From positions 36,264 to 100,263 of the forward strand of contig NZ_MSRR01000027.1 in the NCBI RefSeq assembly GCF_001956585.1: a DNA stretch of 64,000 nt, given 5' to 3'. Shown here piece after piece: positions 8,084 through 22,697 of this stretch (within the stretch, counting starts at the first letter, position 1; every line of letters begins with the position of its first letter). The notes under the pieces were generated by a model. It did no database searches. It was not told the DNA's origin and was given only the letters and a program-made list of their open reading frames with translations. Source of the DNA: Actinomyces naeslundii. GTDB taxonomy: Bacteria > Actinomycetota > Actinomycetes > Actinomycetales > Actinomycetaceae. The position numbers were made by a program, and so were the translations under genes.

Positions 8084-10327
8084 ATGCCACCACGGAGGGC
8101 AGAAGACAGTCCGTTCAACCGATCCAGACCAGTCCCCATGGTGGCTCCTTGCGCCAGCCCGCGGCACAGTCGTAGGCGCGACCATTCCTTACCTCAGCGC
8201 ACTCGGTCTCAAGTGGGCCGCAGCATACGTGGCACTCAATGCCACCGGAGGACTAACCGTCCCGACACCTCAGTTCCGCGAGCGGATCTCAGGAGGCTTC
8301 GCGCTCGAGGACGGCTCGAGGACGTCAAGGGTAACCTGAGGATGCTGCTGCGAAAGAAGACGGAAATAGGAAGTTCGATCTTTATCCAGGCCCAATTTAT
8401 CGTGACTCCAGAGAATCGTTCCAAGGTCGAGCTCTTCGAGCCCCACTGGCTTGCAGAGCCAGGAGTCGACCAGGCCGCAATCCGCCACGAACGGGCACAT
8501 GCGGGACGGACGGTCCGGCATGACCAGTATCAGAATCGGGAAGAGTTGCGGCAACCTTGCAGGTATCTGTGGGAGAGCGTTGTGATTATGCAGGACGGCA
8601 CCGCGATGCCCTGCTGCAAAGATTTCGACGCGAAGGCACCGCCGGGTAACGCTTTCGAGCAGGACATGGGTGAGATATGGGATGGGGATACAGCATATGA
8701 GGGTGTGGGAATAATGGTCAGCACATTGTCGGCGGAGATTGTGGCGCGCGTGCGGCAGGAAGTAAATACCAACGAGTACTCCAGGTGCGAAATATTCGCT
8801 TCCCCCTTTGCAAATGTTTCGGTGCAGACGCATCCTGCCCTCACACCCCTTCTGCGCTCACACCTCTATTACCCCGACACACCATCGGCAGCAGACATCT
8901 GGTCGGTAAGTGCTGTCGAGAGCGACTATCTCTGGGATTTCACAGTCGAACAGTTAAATCCTGCGTGGACGCCTGTCTTGGATTATGGCACAGACGGTCA
9001 TGTCGTCGATATCGATCAACAAGCCCGCCTCATCATGATCCCGAGCACGAGAACCGTAATCGTCCGGGATTGTGCGGAGAAGAAGGTCTACATAGTTGGC
9101 AGAGATGTTCGAGGTCTTTTCGTAGAGCTGTATCGGGTTGTCCGGGGCGTTCACACAGCGTCGGCCATCAACAGCGGGGCGATGGCGTTCCACTCCTCGT
9201 CGGTTGTTCGTCAGGGCCGTGGGGTCTGCTTCGTAGGTGATAAGGGCGCAGGGAAGTCGACGGCGTTGCTCGCTGCTGCCACATCTCATCTCGACGGGCT
9301 GAGTATCCTTACGAACGACAGGGCGTTTCTCCATTTTGATCGTGACCTGGAGATCCTGGCGTGGCCTAGTGCTGTCAATGTGGACGCGGGAAGCCTATTG
9401 GCTCTGGGCGGTGACCGCGTTCTCAAGCCGGAGTTTCATTACCGGTATGGCGCGATGGCCTACCTACTTCTCGATCTTCCACTGATCGAGAAGTTGTCGA
9501 CGGGCGATGAAGCTTCGGCGCCCGCCAAAGTGATGTTACTGCCGGAAGAGATGCGCCGTGCACTGGGTACCTCGTTTTCCACTGAGGGCCGCGTCGTCGC
9601 GATTATCGAGAGCAAGCTCGCACTGGACGAGCCGCACAGCCGCTTCGAACTCGTCTTGGACGCCGATGAACGAGCGAACCTCGTCCGCCGAAATGCCTGC
9701 ACCGACTGGACCAATCATCCCGACTGGCTCGGTCTCATCACCACGTCTCCCGGGGAAGAGAGCGTCATAGGTCGGCTAGAGGAGGTGGCGGACGACGTCG
9801 CGATAGCAAGACTTCGAGTTGGGCGTGATGGAAAAGATGTGACAAGGGGTCTCATCGCCGCTTTCACTTCCTCCAACTCCCCTATCGAGTTGGGTACGGA
9901 GATCGCCGCAGGCCCGCTTCCCACTTACCACTTCGGGGTATATGCGCGCATTGTGCGGGACGGCCGGCTGTTGTGCGTGAAAAAGACACGCGGCCCCTAC
10001 ACTGGTCTGCTCGACCTCCCCGGCGGGCGACCCGAATTCGCTGAGAACTGGGAAGATGCCCTCCGACGCGAGTTGGCGGAGGAGGTGGGTGCCGAGTCCG
10101 TGTCCATCGCTAATTGCGCTCGGTTCTCGCTACATGTCGATTTTAACACCGCTGGCGAGAATATCGACTTCCACCACCATGGAGCTGTCGCAGATGTGCA
10201 CCTATGGGGCGCGCTTTCTGAACACGGAATGTCGTCGTCGGACACGAATGGATGGGAGTGGTTCGATCTCGGATCAGGTGACCGATTGTGCCTCAGCCCC
10301 CTCGCGCGGTCGGTTCTAGACGGATGA
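8084..10327 (+). CDS. SPASM / HPr-kinase-like / NUDIX fusion reading frame (disrupted radical-SAM remnant)
   Basis: One open frame joins three recognisable parts. Residues about 79-235 match the C-terminal half of radical-SAM/SPASM enzymes, with PENRSKVELFE, then QPCRYLWESVV and MPCCKDFD, then GEIWDGD. Residues about 240-600 match an HPr-kinase-like ATPase with FHSSSVV and a P-loop GDKGAGKST (about 386-394). Residues about 625-747 are a NUDIX domain with an intact box running from GGRPEF to RELAEEVG. The radical-SAM barrel with its CxxxCxxC is missing, and the expected last SPASM CxxC reads CEIF. ATG 8084 has a GGAGG site, but residues 1-78 are Arg/Pro/Ser-rich and look out of frame. GC is visibly lower than in the neighbours, which suggests transfer. 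HprK-like kinases and SPASM enzymes both occur in peptide-modification clusters; the function here is not recognised. Confidence 0.6.
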   Translation: MPPRRAEDSPFNRSRPVPMVAPCASPRHSRRRDHSLPQRTRSQVGRSIRGTQCHRRTNRPDTSVPRADLRRLRARGRLEDVKGNLRMLLRKKTEIGSSIFIQAQFIVTPENRSKVELFEPHWLAEPGVDQAAIRHERAHAGRTVRHDQYQNREELRQPCRYLWESVVIMQDGTAMPCCKDFDAKAPPGNAFEQDMGEIWDGDTAYEGVGIMVSTLSAEIVARVRQEVNTNEYSRCEIFASPFANVSVQTHPALTPLLRSHLYYPDTPSAADIWSVSAVESDYLWDFTVEQLNPAWTPVLDYGTDGHVVDIDQQARLIMIPSTRTVIVRDCAEKKVYIVGRDVRGLFVELYRVVRGVHTASAINSGAMAFHSSSVVRQGRGVCFVGDKGAGKSTALLAAATSHLDGLSILTNDRAFLHFDRDLEILAWPSAVNVDAGSLLALGGDRVLKPEFHYRYGAMAYLLLDLPLIEKLSTGDEASAPAKVMLLPEEMRRALGTSFSTEGRVVAIIESKLALDEPHSRFELVLDADERANLVRRNACTDWTNHPDWLGLITTSPGEESVIGRLEEVADDVAIARLRVGRDGKDVTRGLIAAFTSSNSPIELGTEIAAGPLPTYHFGVYARIVRDGRLLCVKKTRGPYTGLLDLPGGRPEFAENWEDALRRELAEEVGAESVSIANCARFSLHVDFNTAGENIDFHHHGAVADVHLWGALSEHGMSSSDTNGWEWFDLGSGDRLCLSPLARSVLDG
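8187..8313 (+). pseudogene. Out-of-frame piece of the radical-SAM gene upstream of an 11-bp duplication
   Basis: In the frame of codons starting at positions divisible by three, this stretch reads LSALGLKWAAAYVALNATG and then PQFRERISGGFALED. That resembles the segment of SPASM radical-SAM enzymes just before the EDVxxNLRxLL helix. Removing one copy of the 11-bp tandem repeat at 8303-8324 joins it in frame to VKGNLRMLLRKK of the downstream reading frame. The cluster-binding N-terminus is absent further upstream, so the gene is both truncated and frameshifted. Confidence 0.55.
8303..8324 (+). repeat. 11-bp perfect tandem duplication causing a frameshift
   Basis: GCTCGAGGACG occurs twice back to back (8303-8313 and 8314-8324). 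Eleven is not a multiple of three, so the duplication moves the reading frame between the barrel piece and the SPASM part of the remnant. Confidence 0.9.
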
Positions 10328-10772
10328 GGCCGTGTGTCCGTCCTCCGATAGAACCGCGACTCGCGGACGACTCGGAACTCCAGGAGCTCCGTCCTGCGAC
10401 GTCGACAGCCCACCACGCCATCCACCTCGGCAACTACGCCCAACTTTTCTTCGCCAAGTCGGACGACATGAAAGCGATCATCCTGACTGAAAGGCGATAA
10501 CCCTCGCCAATGATGATGAGCGGTCTTTACTAGCCGAATGTCACTTCAACCTGTTTGCCCATTCACCCGAGCACCACAAGGAGTCCGGAAGGGCGCTCGA
10601 GAAACTTCTGGCAGACGGTGTGATGGCAGGTGGCTGGTCATTCGAGATGAACCTGGAGCGGCTCCGGAGCGAGGAGGACCCTCGGACGGATCTGCTCGAG
10701 GCGGTGGCTCAGGCACTTGAAGACGGCGACACATCCCGGCTCGACGCCTTCGAGGAGTGGCGCGACATGTAG
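10324..10772 (+). pseudogene. Frameshifted gene of unknown function coupled to the NUDIX frame
   Basis: ATG 10324 overlaps the stop of the NUDIX frame as ATGA, a coupling arrangement. The first frame reads to TAA 10500 and includes AIHLGNYAQLFFAKSDD. Coding-like sequence continues in another frame from about 10491 to TAG 10772 with LLAECHFNLFAHSPEHHK, ALEKLLADGVMAGGWSFE and LEAVAQALEDGD. The break lies near 10465-10500, where an imperfect direct repeat (AAAGCGATCATCCT, AAAGGCGATAACCCT) suggests slippage. About 145 residues would be encoded if repaired. The family is not recognised. Its place next to the SPASM/HprK/NUDIX remnant suggests a common origin. Confidence 0.5.
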
Positions 10773-10974
10773 GTCACCGTCGTCGGGCCGTTCGACCCAG
10801 GGCCGCGAGCGCGTCACAGCCGGGACACGCATGTGTCCTTGGTCCCGCATTTGCTCGCCTGAGACGCCTTTCACCTCCTAGGATGTCCTACGGACACCGC
10901 CGTTCCTCCCCGGGTCCCGCCGAGGTTCCCAGCGCCGGGACGGCAGACTGACGAGTTCACCGAGGAGACCCGAC

Positions 10975-14823
<3,849 letters not shown>

Positions 14824-14955
14824 GAAAGGGCTGATTGTTCCCGACTCATTGCAGGCCAAAGCCTCCGAAATGCCGTCAGCCTCCCGCGCAAGACCGCAAG
14901 GTCACGATAATGTCAAGACAGCATGAGGGATCGTGAGTCATGAGGAGGCGCTGCC

Positions 14956-15549
14956 ATGCGTGAGACGAGGCTGAGCTTCATTGGCGACGAGCTGGTGGCC
15001 GGTCATGGTGACGGACGCGCTCTGGGCTGGACGGGCCGGGTCATGGCCCGTACGCCACGGGACGCCGACATCCTGTGGACCTCGCTGGCGGTGCCCGGTG
15101 AGACGACCGCGCAGATGTCCGACCGCTGGGGGCCCGAGGTGGCCCGCCGCTCCACGCACACCGGTATCAACCGGCTCGTGGTGGGGCTGGGCGTGGCCGA
15201 CGTGCTCGCCGGCATTTCCTATGCCCGCTCCCGCCTGGCCCTGGCCAACATCCTCGACACGGCCGCCTCCGACCACCGCGAGTGCTTCGTCGTCGGGCCC
15301 CCGCCTCTGCCCGAGGCCGATCCCGACGCCACCGCTCAGCTCTCCCAGGCCGCCGAGGAGGTGTGCCTGCGCCGCAACGTGCCCTACGTGGACGCCTTCG
15401 AGCCGCTGCGCAACCACGAGCAGTGGACGGCTGACGTCGCCGCCGCCGGCGGCACGCACCCGGGCCAGGCCGGCTACGGTCTGCTGGCCTGGCTGGTACT
15501 GCACCGCGGCTGGTACGAGTGGCTCGGCGTCGAGCGCCCCGAGTCCTGA
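14956..15549 (+). CDS. SGNH/GDSL-like hydrolase-fold protein with substituted catalytic residues
   Basis: The 197-residue protein has the SGNH fold: block I reads FIGDELVAGHGD, an Asn-containing middle block follows, and a final block reads GGTHPGQAGYG. The usual GDS nucleophile serine is Glu (GDE), and the usual DxxH aspartate is Gly, so classical esterase chemistry is doubtful. The ATG has a GAGGAG site. It has no signal peptide and is probably cytosolic. It follows kgd but with a 130-nt gap. It may be a non-hydrolytic or altered-activity family member; the substrate is unknown. Confidence 0.8.
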   Translation: MRETRLSFIGDELVAGHGDGRALGWTGRVMARTPRDADILWTSLAVPGETTAQMSDRWGPEVARRSTHTGINRLVVGLGVADVLAGISYARSRLALANILDTAASDHRECFVVGPPPLPEADPDATAQLSQAAEEVCLRRNVPYVDAFEPLRNHEQWTADVAAAGGTHPGQAGYGLLAWLVLHRGWYEWLGVERPES

Positions 15550-15567
15550 GGCCTCGATACCCGCCGC

Positions 15568-16302
15568 TCAGGCAGGCGCTGGGGAGCCTTCGTCAGACGA
15601 CGACTCGGAGGCGGCGAAGATGTCGCCGCTGATCCCCACCAGGCGGTTGGAGACGTGGTTGTTGAAGAAACCGACGATAGGGCCGATGAAGAAGCCCATG
15701 ATGACCGTGCCCAGGGCGACGATGCCCAGTGAGAGGTCGAACCTGATCAGGAGCAGGGCCAGGAAGATCGTGATGATGTCCTGGACCAGCCGGTAGGCGC
15801 GGTAGCGGTAGCGCGGGAAGTGCCGCCTGAGCGAGGGAGCGATCCCGTCATAGGGGCACTGGCCCAGGTCGCAGGTGATGTACATGGAGACTCCCAGGCA
15901 GAACAGCGGCAGCCCGATCGCCAGGTGGAGGAGCATACTGCCGACGGAGTACTCGACGTGGAAGAAGCTGCGGTAGATCGGGCGGAAGTAGTCCACGAGG
16001 ACGCCCACGACGGTGAAGTTGATGACCGTCCCCAGACCGAAGATGGACCGGTCGAAGGGGAAGACGAGGATCAGCATGATGATGTTAACGATCGGGACGA
16101 TCGCCGCGAAGGAGATCCCGGAGACGTGGGAGATGCCCTGCAGGAAGGCGGTGAACGGGTCGACGCCGCTCTTGCCCTCCAGGCAGATCGCGATCCCGAC
16201 CGCCGTGATCACCTCCCCCAGGAAGCACACGAGGATGCGCCGCAGGAGCGAGTTGTCAGAGAGTGTCCACTGGTCTGGTGCTGTCAGGTTCCTCAGGTTC
16301 AT
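15568..16302 (-). CDS. YczE/YitT-like integral membrane protein
   Basis: Polytopic membrane protein with about five to six hydrophobic segments, including LGEVITAVGIAICLEG, IVPIVNIIMLILVFPF and IIMGFFIGPIVGFF-type stretches. The pattern GVDPFTAFLQGIS and GLGTVINFTVVG is characteristic of the YczE/YyaS/YitT family of unknown transport function. ATG 16302 begins MNLRNLTAPDQW. A GTG at 16347 in frame would add 15 residues, and neither start has a strong ribosome site. It ends convergently with the SGNH gene. No function can be assigned. Confidence 0.78.
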   Translation of the reverse strand: MNLRNLTAPDQWTLSDNSLLRRILVCFLGEVITAVGIAICLEGKSGVDPFTAFLQGISHVSGISFAAIVPIVNIIMLILVFPFDRSIFGLGTVINFTVVGVLVDYFRPIYRSFFHVEYSVGSMLLHLAIGLPLFCLGVSMYITCDLGQCPYDGIAPSLRRHFPRYRYRAYRLVQDIITIFLALLLIRFDLSLGIVALGTVIMGFFIGPIVGFFNNHVSNRLVGISGDIFAASESSSDEGSPAPA

Positions 16303-16519
16303 GTCACACCGCCGTCGTTGGGGAGGAGCCGGCAAGGCCATACCCACGAGACACCACCGGGTTCCTCGGTGAGAGGTTGGACAGTGCCCCTCACCACGAA
16401 TCAGGCCGTGTCCCGCGGCTCACACCTCAGCGTCTCATCACCGTCAAGGCCGTAGGACCCAAACTGCGAGCGCGAACCGGCGCCTGACCAGGGCGGTTGC
16501 GGGACGGCTAAAGGACGGC

Positions 16520-16552
16520 GTCGGCCGGTCACCGCGGTGGTGACCGGCCGAC
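16520..16552 (-). terminator. Strong hairpin terminator downstream of the bL37 gene
   Basis: A perfect 14-bp stem (GTCGGCCGGTCACC and its complement) closes a five-base loop. On the minus strand it is followed by a T-containing stretch (CCTTT), which fits a terminator for the minus-strand unit ending at 16596. Confidence 0.75.
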
Positions 16553-16595
16553 GTCTGTTATGTCTCAGGGCGTTGCGCTCGGCGCGCTCCCCGGC

Positions 16596-16670
16596 TCAGG
16601 CGTTGGGACGCTTGCCGTGGTTGGCGCTGGACTTGGCGCGTGCACGACGCTTACGACCGCGCTTGCTCAT
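16596..16670 (-). CDS. 50S ribosomal protein bL37 (24-residue basic peptide)
   Basis: A 24-residue, strongly basic peptide beginning MSKRGRKRRARAK and ending NHGKRPNA. This fits the actinobacterial bL37 protein, a small large-subunit component known from mycobacterial ribosomes that is often encoded next to sigR/sigH-rsrA. A GAGGAGG site lies 5 nt before the ATG, and a strong terminator follows the stop. It is too short for most gene callers. The call rests on size, sequence pattern and neighbourhood. Confidence 0.75.
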   Translation of the reverse strand: MSKRGRKRRARAKSSANHGKRPNA

Positions 16671-16850
16671 CACTGCCTCCTCGTGTCTGGACTCGCCCCA
16701 CGAGGGGGCACGGAACGCCGCTGATTCTCGCACAAGGCGACGCGACCCGGCCAGTCTCGCACCGCCGACCAGCCGGTGAAGGCGACCACATGTCACGGCG
16801 GGCGAGGACGCGGCCGCGGGCCAGCGGCCTCAACCTGACCGGGCGCCTCC

Positions 16851-17284
16851 TCAGTCGCGCTCGAAGTGGACGGTCCGGGAGGACTCGACCCGGGACTCCA
16901 CGATGCGCACGACCCGCCCGGAGGCGGAGGCCTGAGTCTGGGTCGTGGTCGACGTCGTCGTCACGCTCACCGCGGTGGCACGCAGGGTCGACAGGCGCCC
17001 CAGGACCCGGGCACGCAGCTCGGGAGGGGCCTGCTCGGCGCACCGCGAGCGCAGGATCTCACGCAGGTGGGTCTCGGCGTCGGCGATGCGCGAGCAGTGC
17101 GGGCAGGTGGCGACGTGCTGGGCGAGGCGCTCGGTGAGGTCGGCCGTGCACTCCCGGTCGAGGAATGCCTCCAGGTGGGCGCGGGCCTCGGCGCAGGAGC
17201 AGTCCTGGGAGCCGGCTGCCGTCTTGGGATCCTCGGCGGATTCGGCGCTGTTCTCACCGTTCGTTCCCGGTTCCATACGGTCTC

Positions 17285-17288
<4 letters not shown>
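16851..17288 (-). CDS. rsrA: Zinc-containing anti-sigma factor (RsrA/RshA type)
   Basis: Redox-sensing anti-sigma factor of the ZAS family that holds the SigR/SigH-type sigma factor inactive under reducing conditions and releases it on disulfide stress. The zinc motif HxxxCxxC appears as HVATCPHC, with an upstream cysteine pair in [11 protein letters not shown], as in RsrA. The C-terminal 50 residues are Thr/Ser-rich and unlike typical RsrA. The ATG at 17288 overlaps the sigma stop codon (ATGA), so the two are translationally coupled. The length of 145 residues is a little above the family norm because of both tails. Confidence 0.9.
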
Positions 17289-17953
<665 letters not shown>

Positions 17954-18205
17954 CGCCCACGAGCCTAGCCCGATCCGGGCCTCCCGGACGTCATCAGCGC
18001 CAGGGGGACCGGTCATTGTGGCGGGTCGGTCCGACGAGCCGCCGGGGAACCGGGTCGGTCCTGGGCCACTGGTGCCGGCGCGCCCGCCAGGACCATCCAG
18101 CCGGTCGAGTCGACGCCGCGGGCCGCTCGCGGACGGGATCCTCGGCGCGCTCCGGCGTCGGGAGGGCCGGCTCGACGTCGGCACGATCGGCTGCTGAGTG
18201 CTCAT
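17954..18205 (-). other. In-frame N-terminal extension for a long SigR isoform
   Basis: From ATG 18205 the frame runs without a stop into the sigma factor, adding 84 residues that begin [12 protein letters not shown] and are Pro/Gly/Arg-rich. In Streptomyces a SigR-dependent promoter makes a longer, unstable sigma isoform (SigR') with an N-terminal extension. The same layout appears here. Whether the extension causes instability here is an inference. Confidence 0.55.
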
Positions 18206-18214
18206 GTCCTGACC

Positions 18215-18242
18215 AACAGGACGGTGCCCCGGATTCATTCCC
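18215..18242 (-). promoter_or_regulatory. SigR-type autoregulatory promoter
   Basis: On the minus strand GGGAAT (18242-18237) and GTT (18217-18215) are separated by 19 nt. This matches the SigR/SigH consensus of GGAAT, 18-19 nt, GTT. The predicted start is at or next to ATG 18205, so the message would be leaderless. Confidence 0.6.
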
Positions 18243-18324
18243 CGTCCGCGCTCAGCGAGGCGCGTGCCACGTTCTTGCGGCGAAGTCGCTGGCCCGAGCC
18301 GCTCCGGTAGGCCAGGATGGGGGC

Positions 18325-18825
18325 ATGAACATTCTGCGCTCCTTCGCCCGCCCGATGCTCGCTGCGCCCTTCATCGTCGACGGGCTCGATGCCCTCGCGC
18401 GCCCGTCACGCCACGTGGAGAAGTTCGAGAAGGTCGCCCCCACCCTGGAACGCGCCGGGCTGCCTCCGGTGCTGACCTCCGACGCCCGGATGCTCACTCG
18501 CGCCTCGGGCGCCGTGAGCCTCGTGGCCGGGCTGGGTCTGGCCGCCGGCCGGGCGCCCCGCACGAACGCCACGATCCTGGCCGCCCTCAACATCCCCCTG
18601 ACCGTGGTCAACAACCCCGTCTGGGCGGTCAAGGGGACGACGGCTCGCAAGGAGGCCCTCTCCGGCCTGCTGCGCGGGGCCGCGCTGGGCGCCGGGCTCG
18701 TCCTGGCCGCCGTCGACCGCCAGGGCAGGCCGTCCCTGGCCTGGCAGCTGCGCAACTCCCGTCAGCAGCGCGAGGCGATCGAGGCCGCCCAGGAGGCCGT
18801 CCGCCAGCGCTACGTGACCGCCTGA
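18325..18825 (+). CDS. DoxX family membrane protein
   Basis: A 166-residue protein with three to four weakly hydrophobic segments and the DoxX/DoxD pattern FIVDGLDAL near the N-terminus and [24 protein letters not shown] helices in the middle. DoxX proteins are small membrane proteins of varied roles, and in mycobacteria one works with superoxide dismutase and a sulfurtransferase in oxidative-stress defence. The ATG start has an AGGATGGGGG site. It is divergent from sigR-rsrA, which makes a link to thiol stress plausible, but no SigR-type promoter was found on this strand. Confidence 0.82.
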   Translation: MNILRSFARPMLAAPFIVDGLDALARPSRHVEKFEKVAPTLERAGLPPVLTSDARMLTRASGAVSLVAGLGLAAGRAPRTNATILAALNIPLTVVNNPVWAVKGTTARKEALSGLLRGAALGAGLVLAAVDRQGRPSLAWQLRNSRQQREAIEAAQEAVRQRYVTA

Positions 18826-18969
18826 GACACGCCGCCGGGGTCAGCCGGTTCGCACCCCGCCCCCGTCATCGCCGTCACCTGGACGTCACAGGTGACGGTT
18901 AGCCTCACCTCGTCCACTCCACCCCACCTCACCACGCGCAGACACGTCATCGACACGCAGGGAGCACCT

Positions 18970-21242
<2,273 letters not shown>

Positions 21243-21246
<4 letters not shown>

Positions 21247-22697
21247 CCGACAGCCCCAGCGCCTCGGGCGCATCCGCCACGGCGGCTGCATCAGCGGACT
21301 CATACGAGCCGTGGCGGGCGCCGGTGGCGGCGGGGGCGCTGGACGCCGTCGTGGAGCTGCCGGGGTCGAAGTCGCTGAGCGCGCGGGCTCTGCTGCTGGC
21401 CGCCGTCGCCGACGCGCCGACGACGCTCAGCGGGCTCCTGCGCTCTCGCGACACCGAGCTCATGCTCGCCGCCCTCACGGCGCTCGGGGCCCGCTTCGAG
21501 GACCTCAACGACTCCGGCACGCGGTTGCGCGTCACGCCGGCTCCCCTGCCACTGCACGTGCAGGCAGCTCCCGACGGCGTCGGCCGTATCGACGTCGGCC
21601 TGGCCGGGACCGTCATGCGCTTCGTGCCCGCACTGGCCGCGCTGGCCGATGCCCCGGTCGTCTTCGACGGGGACGAGGCCGCCCGGCGCCGCCCCATGGC
21701 GCCGCTGCTCGACGCGCTGGCAGCCCTGGGCGCGGAGGTGACCCACCTCGGTGAGCCCGGCTTCCTGCCTGTACGCATCGGCCCCGGCGACGGCGCACTC
21801 CTGAAGGCCCAGAACGCCCGCGTGGCGGTCGACGGTTCGGCCTCCTCCCAGTTCGTCTCGGCCCTCCTGCTCCTGGGCGCCCTCCTGCCCGGCGGCCTGG
21901 AGCTCACCCCCACCGGGCCAGTGCCCTCGTTGACGCATGTGGCCATGACGGTGGCGACGCTGCGCGAGCGGGGCATCGCCGTCGACGAGCCCTCCCCCGG
22001 GGCCGGCGACGGCGAACGCACCTGGCGGGTCCGCCCCGGCAGCCCCCGCGGCGGGCAGGTGGCGATCGAGCCAGACCTGTCCAACGCCGGCCCCTTCCTC
22101 GCAGCGGCCCTCGTGGCCGGCGGCCGGGTGAGCGTCCCCCACTGGCCGGCGGCCACGACCCAGGCCGGTGACGCCTGGCGAGAGCTCCTACCCCGCCTGG
22201 GCGGCGAGGTGACGCTCTCGGGTGACCTGCTCACCGCCCGCGGCACCGGGCGGCTCAGCGGGATCGAGGCGGACCTGTCCGACGTCGGCGAGCTCGTCCC
22301 CACGGTGGCGGCCCTGGCCACCCTCGCTGGGGCGCAGGGCCACGCCAGCGCCCTCACCGGCATCGCGCACCTGCGCGGGCACGAGACCGACCGCCTGGCG
22401 GCCCTGGCCACCGAGATCCGTCTCCTGGGCGGGGACGCTGAGGAGACCACTGACGGGCTCATCATCCGCCCCGCCCCGCTGCACGGCGCCGCTTTGCACT
22501 CCTACGCCGACCACCGGATGGCCACCTTCGCCGCCATCATCGGTCTGGGCGTGGACGGGGTTCGCCTCGACGACGTCGAGTGCACCTCCAAGACGCTGCC
22601 CGACTTCGTGGGCCTGTGGGCCGCCATGCTCGCCACCGTGGGCAGGAAGCTCAGCGCTGTGCCTGGCAGTCCGGGATTCCCGGGAGCCGGTGACTGA
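21243..22697 (+). CDS. aroA: 3-phosphoshikimate 1-carboxyvinyltransferase (EPSP synthase)
   Basis: Transfers the enolpyruvyl group of PEP to shikimate 3-phosphate in aromatic amino acid synthesis. The N-terminal substrate loop reads [18 protein letters not shown] and the PEP-binding region reads [16 protein letters not shown]. Further conserved blocks are [14 protein letters not shown] and the C-terminal [15 protein letters not shown]. The 484 residues carry a short Ala/Ser-rich leader before the core. The GTG start overlaps the icd stop (GTGA), and the stop overlaps the rsgA ATG by one base, so icd, aroA and rsgA form one coupled unit. Confidence 0.97.

Noticed and set aside
8172..8300. Ornithine-cyclodeaminase-like peptide (GLKWAAAY)
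   Set aside because: The stretch continues PQFRERISGG and joins the SPASM part once the 11-bp repeat is removed, which fits a radical-SAM enzyme better.
10823..10838. Hairpin GGACAC/GTGTCC before kgd
   Set aside because: The six-base stem with a tetraloop has no T tract and no known RNA pattern; it is likely chance in GC-rich DNA.
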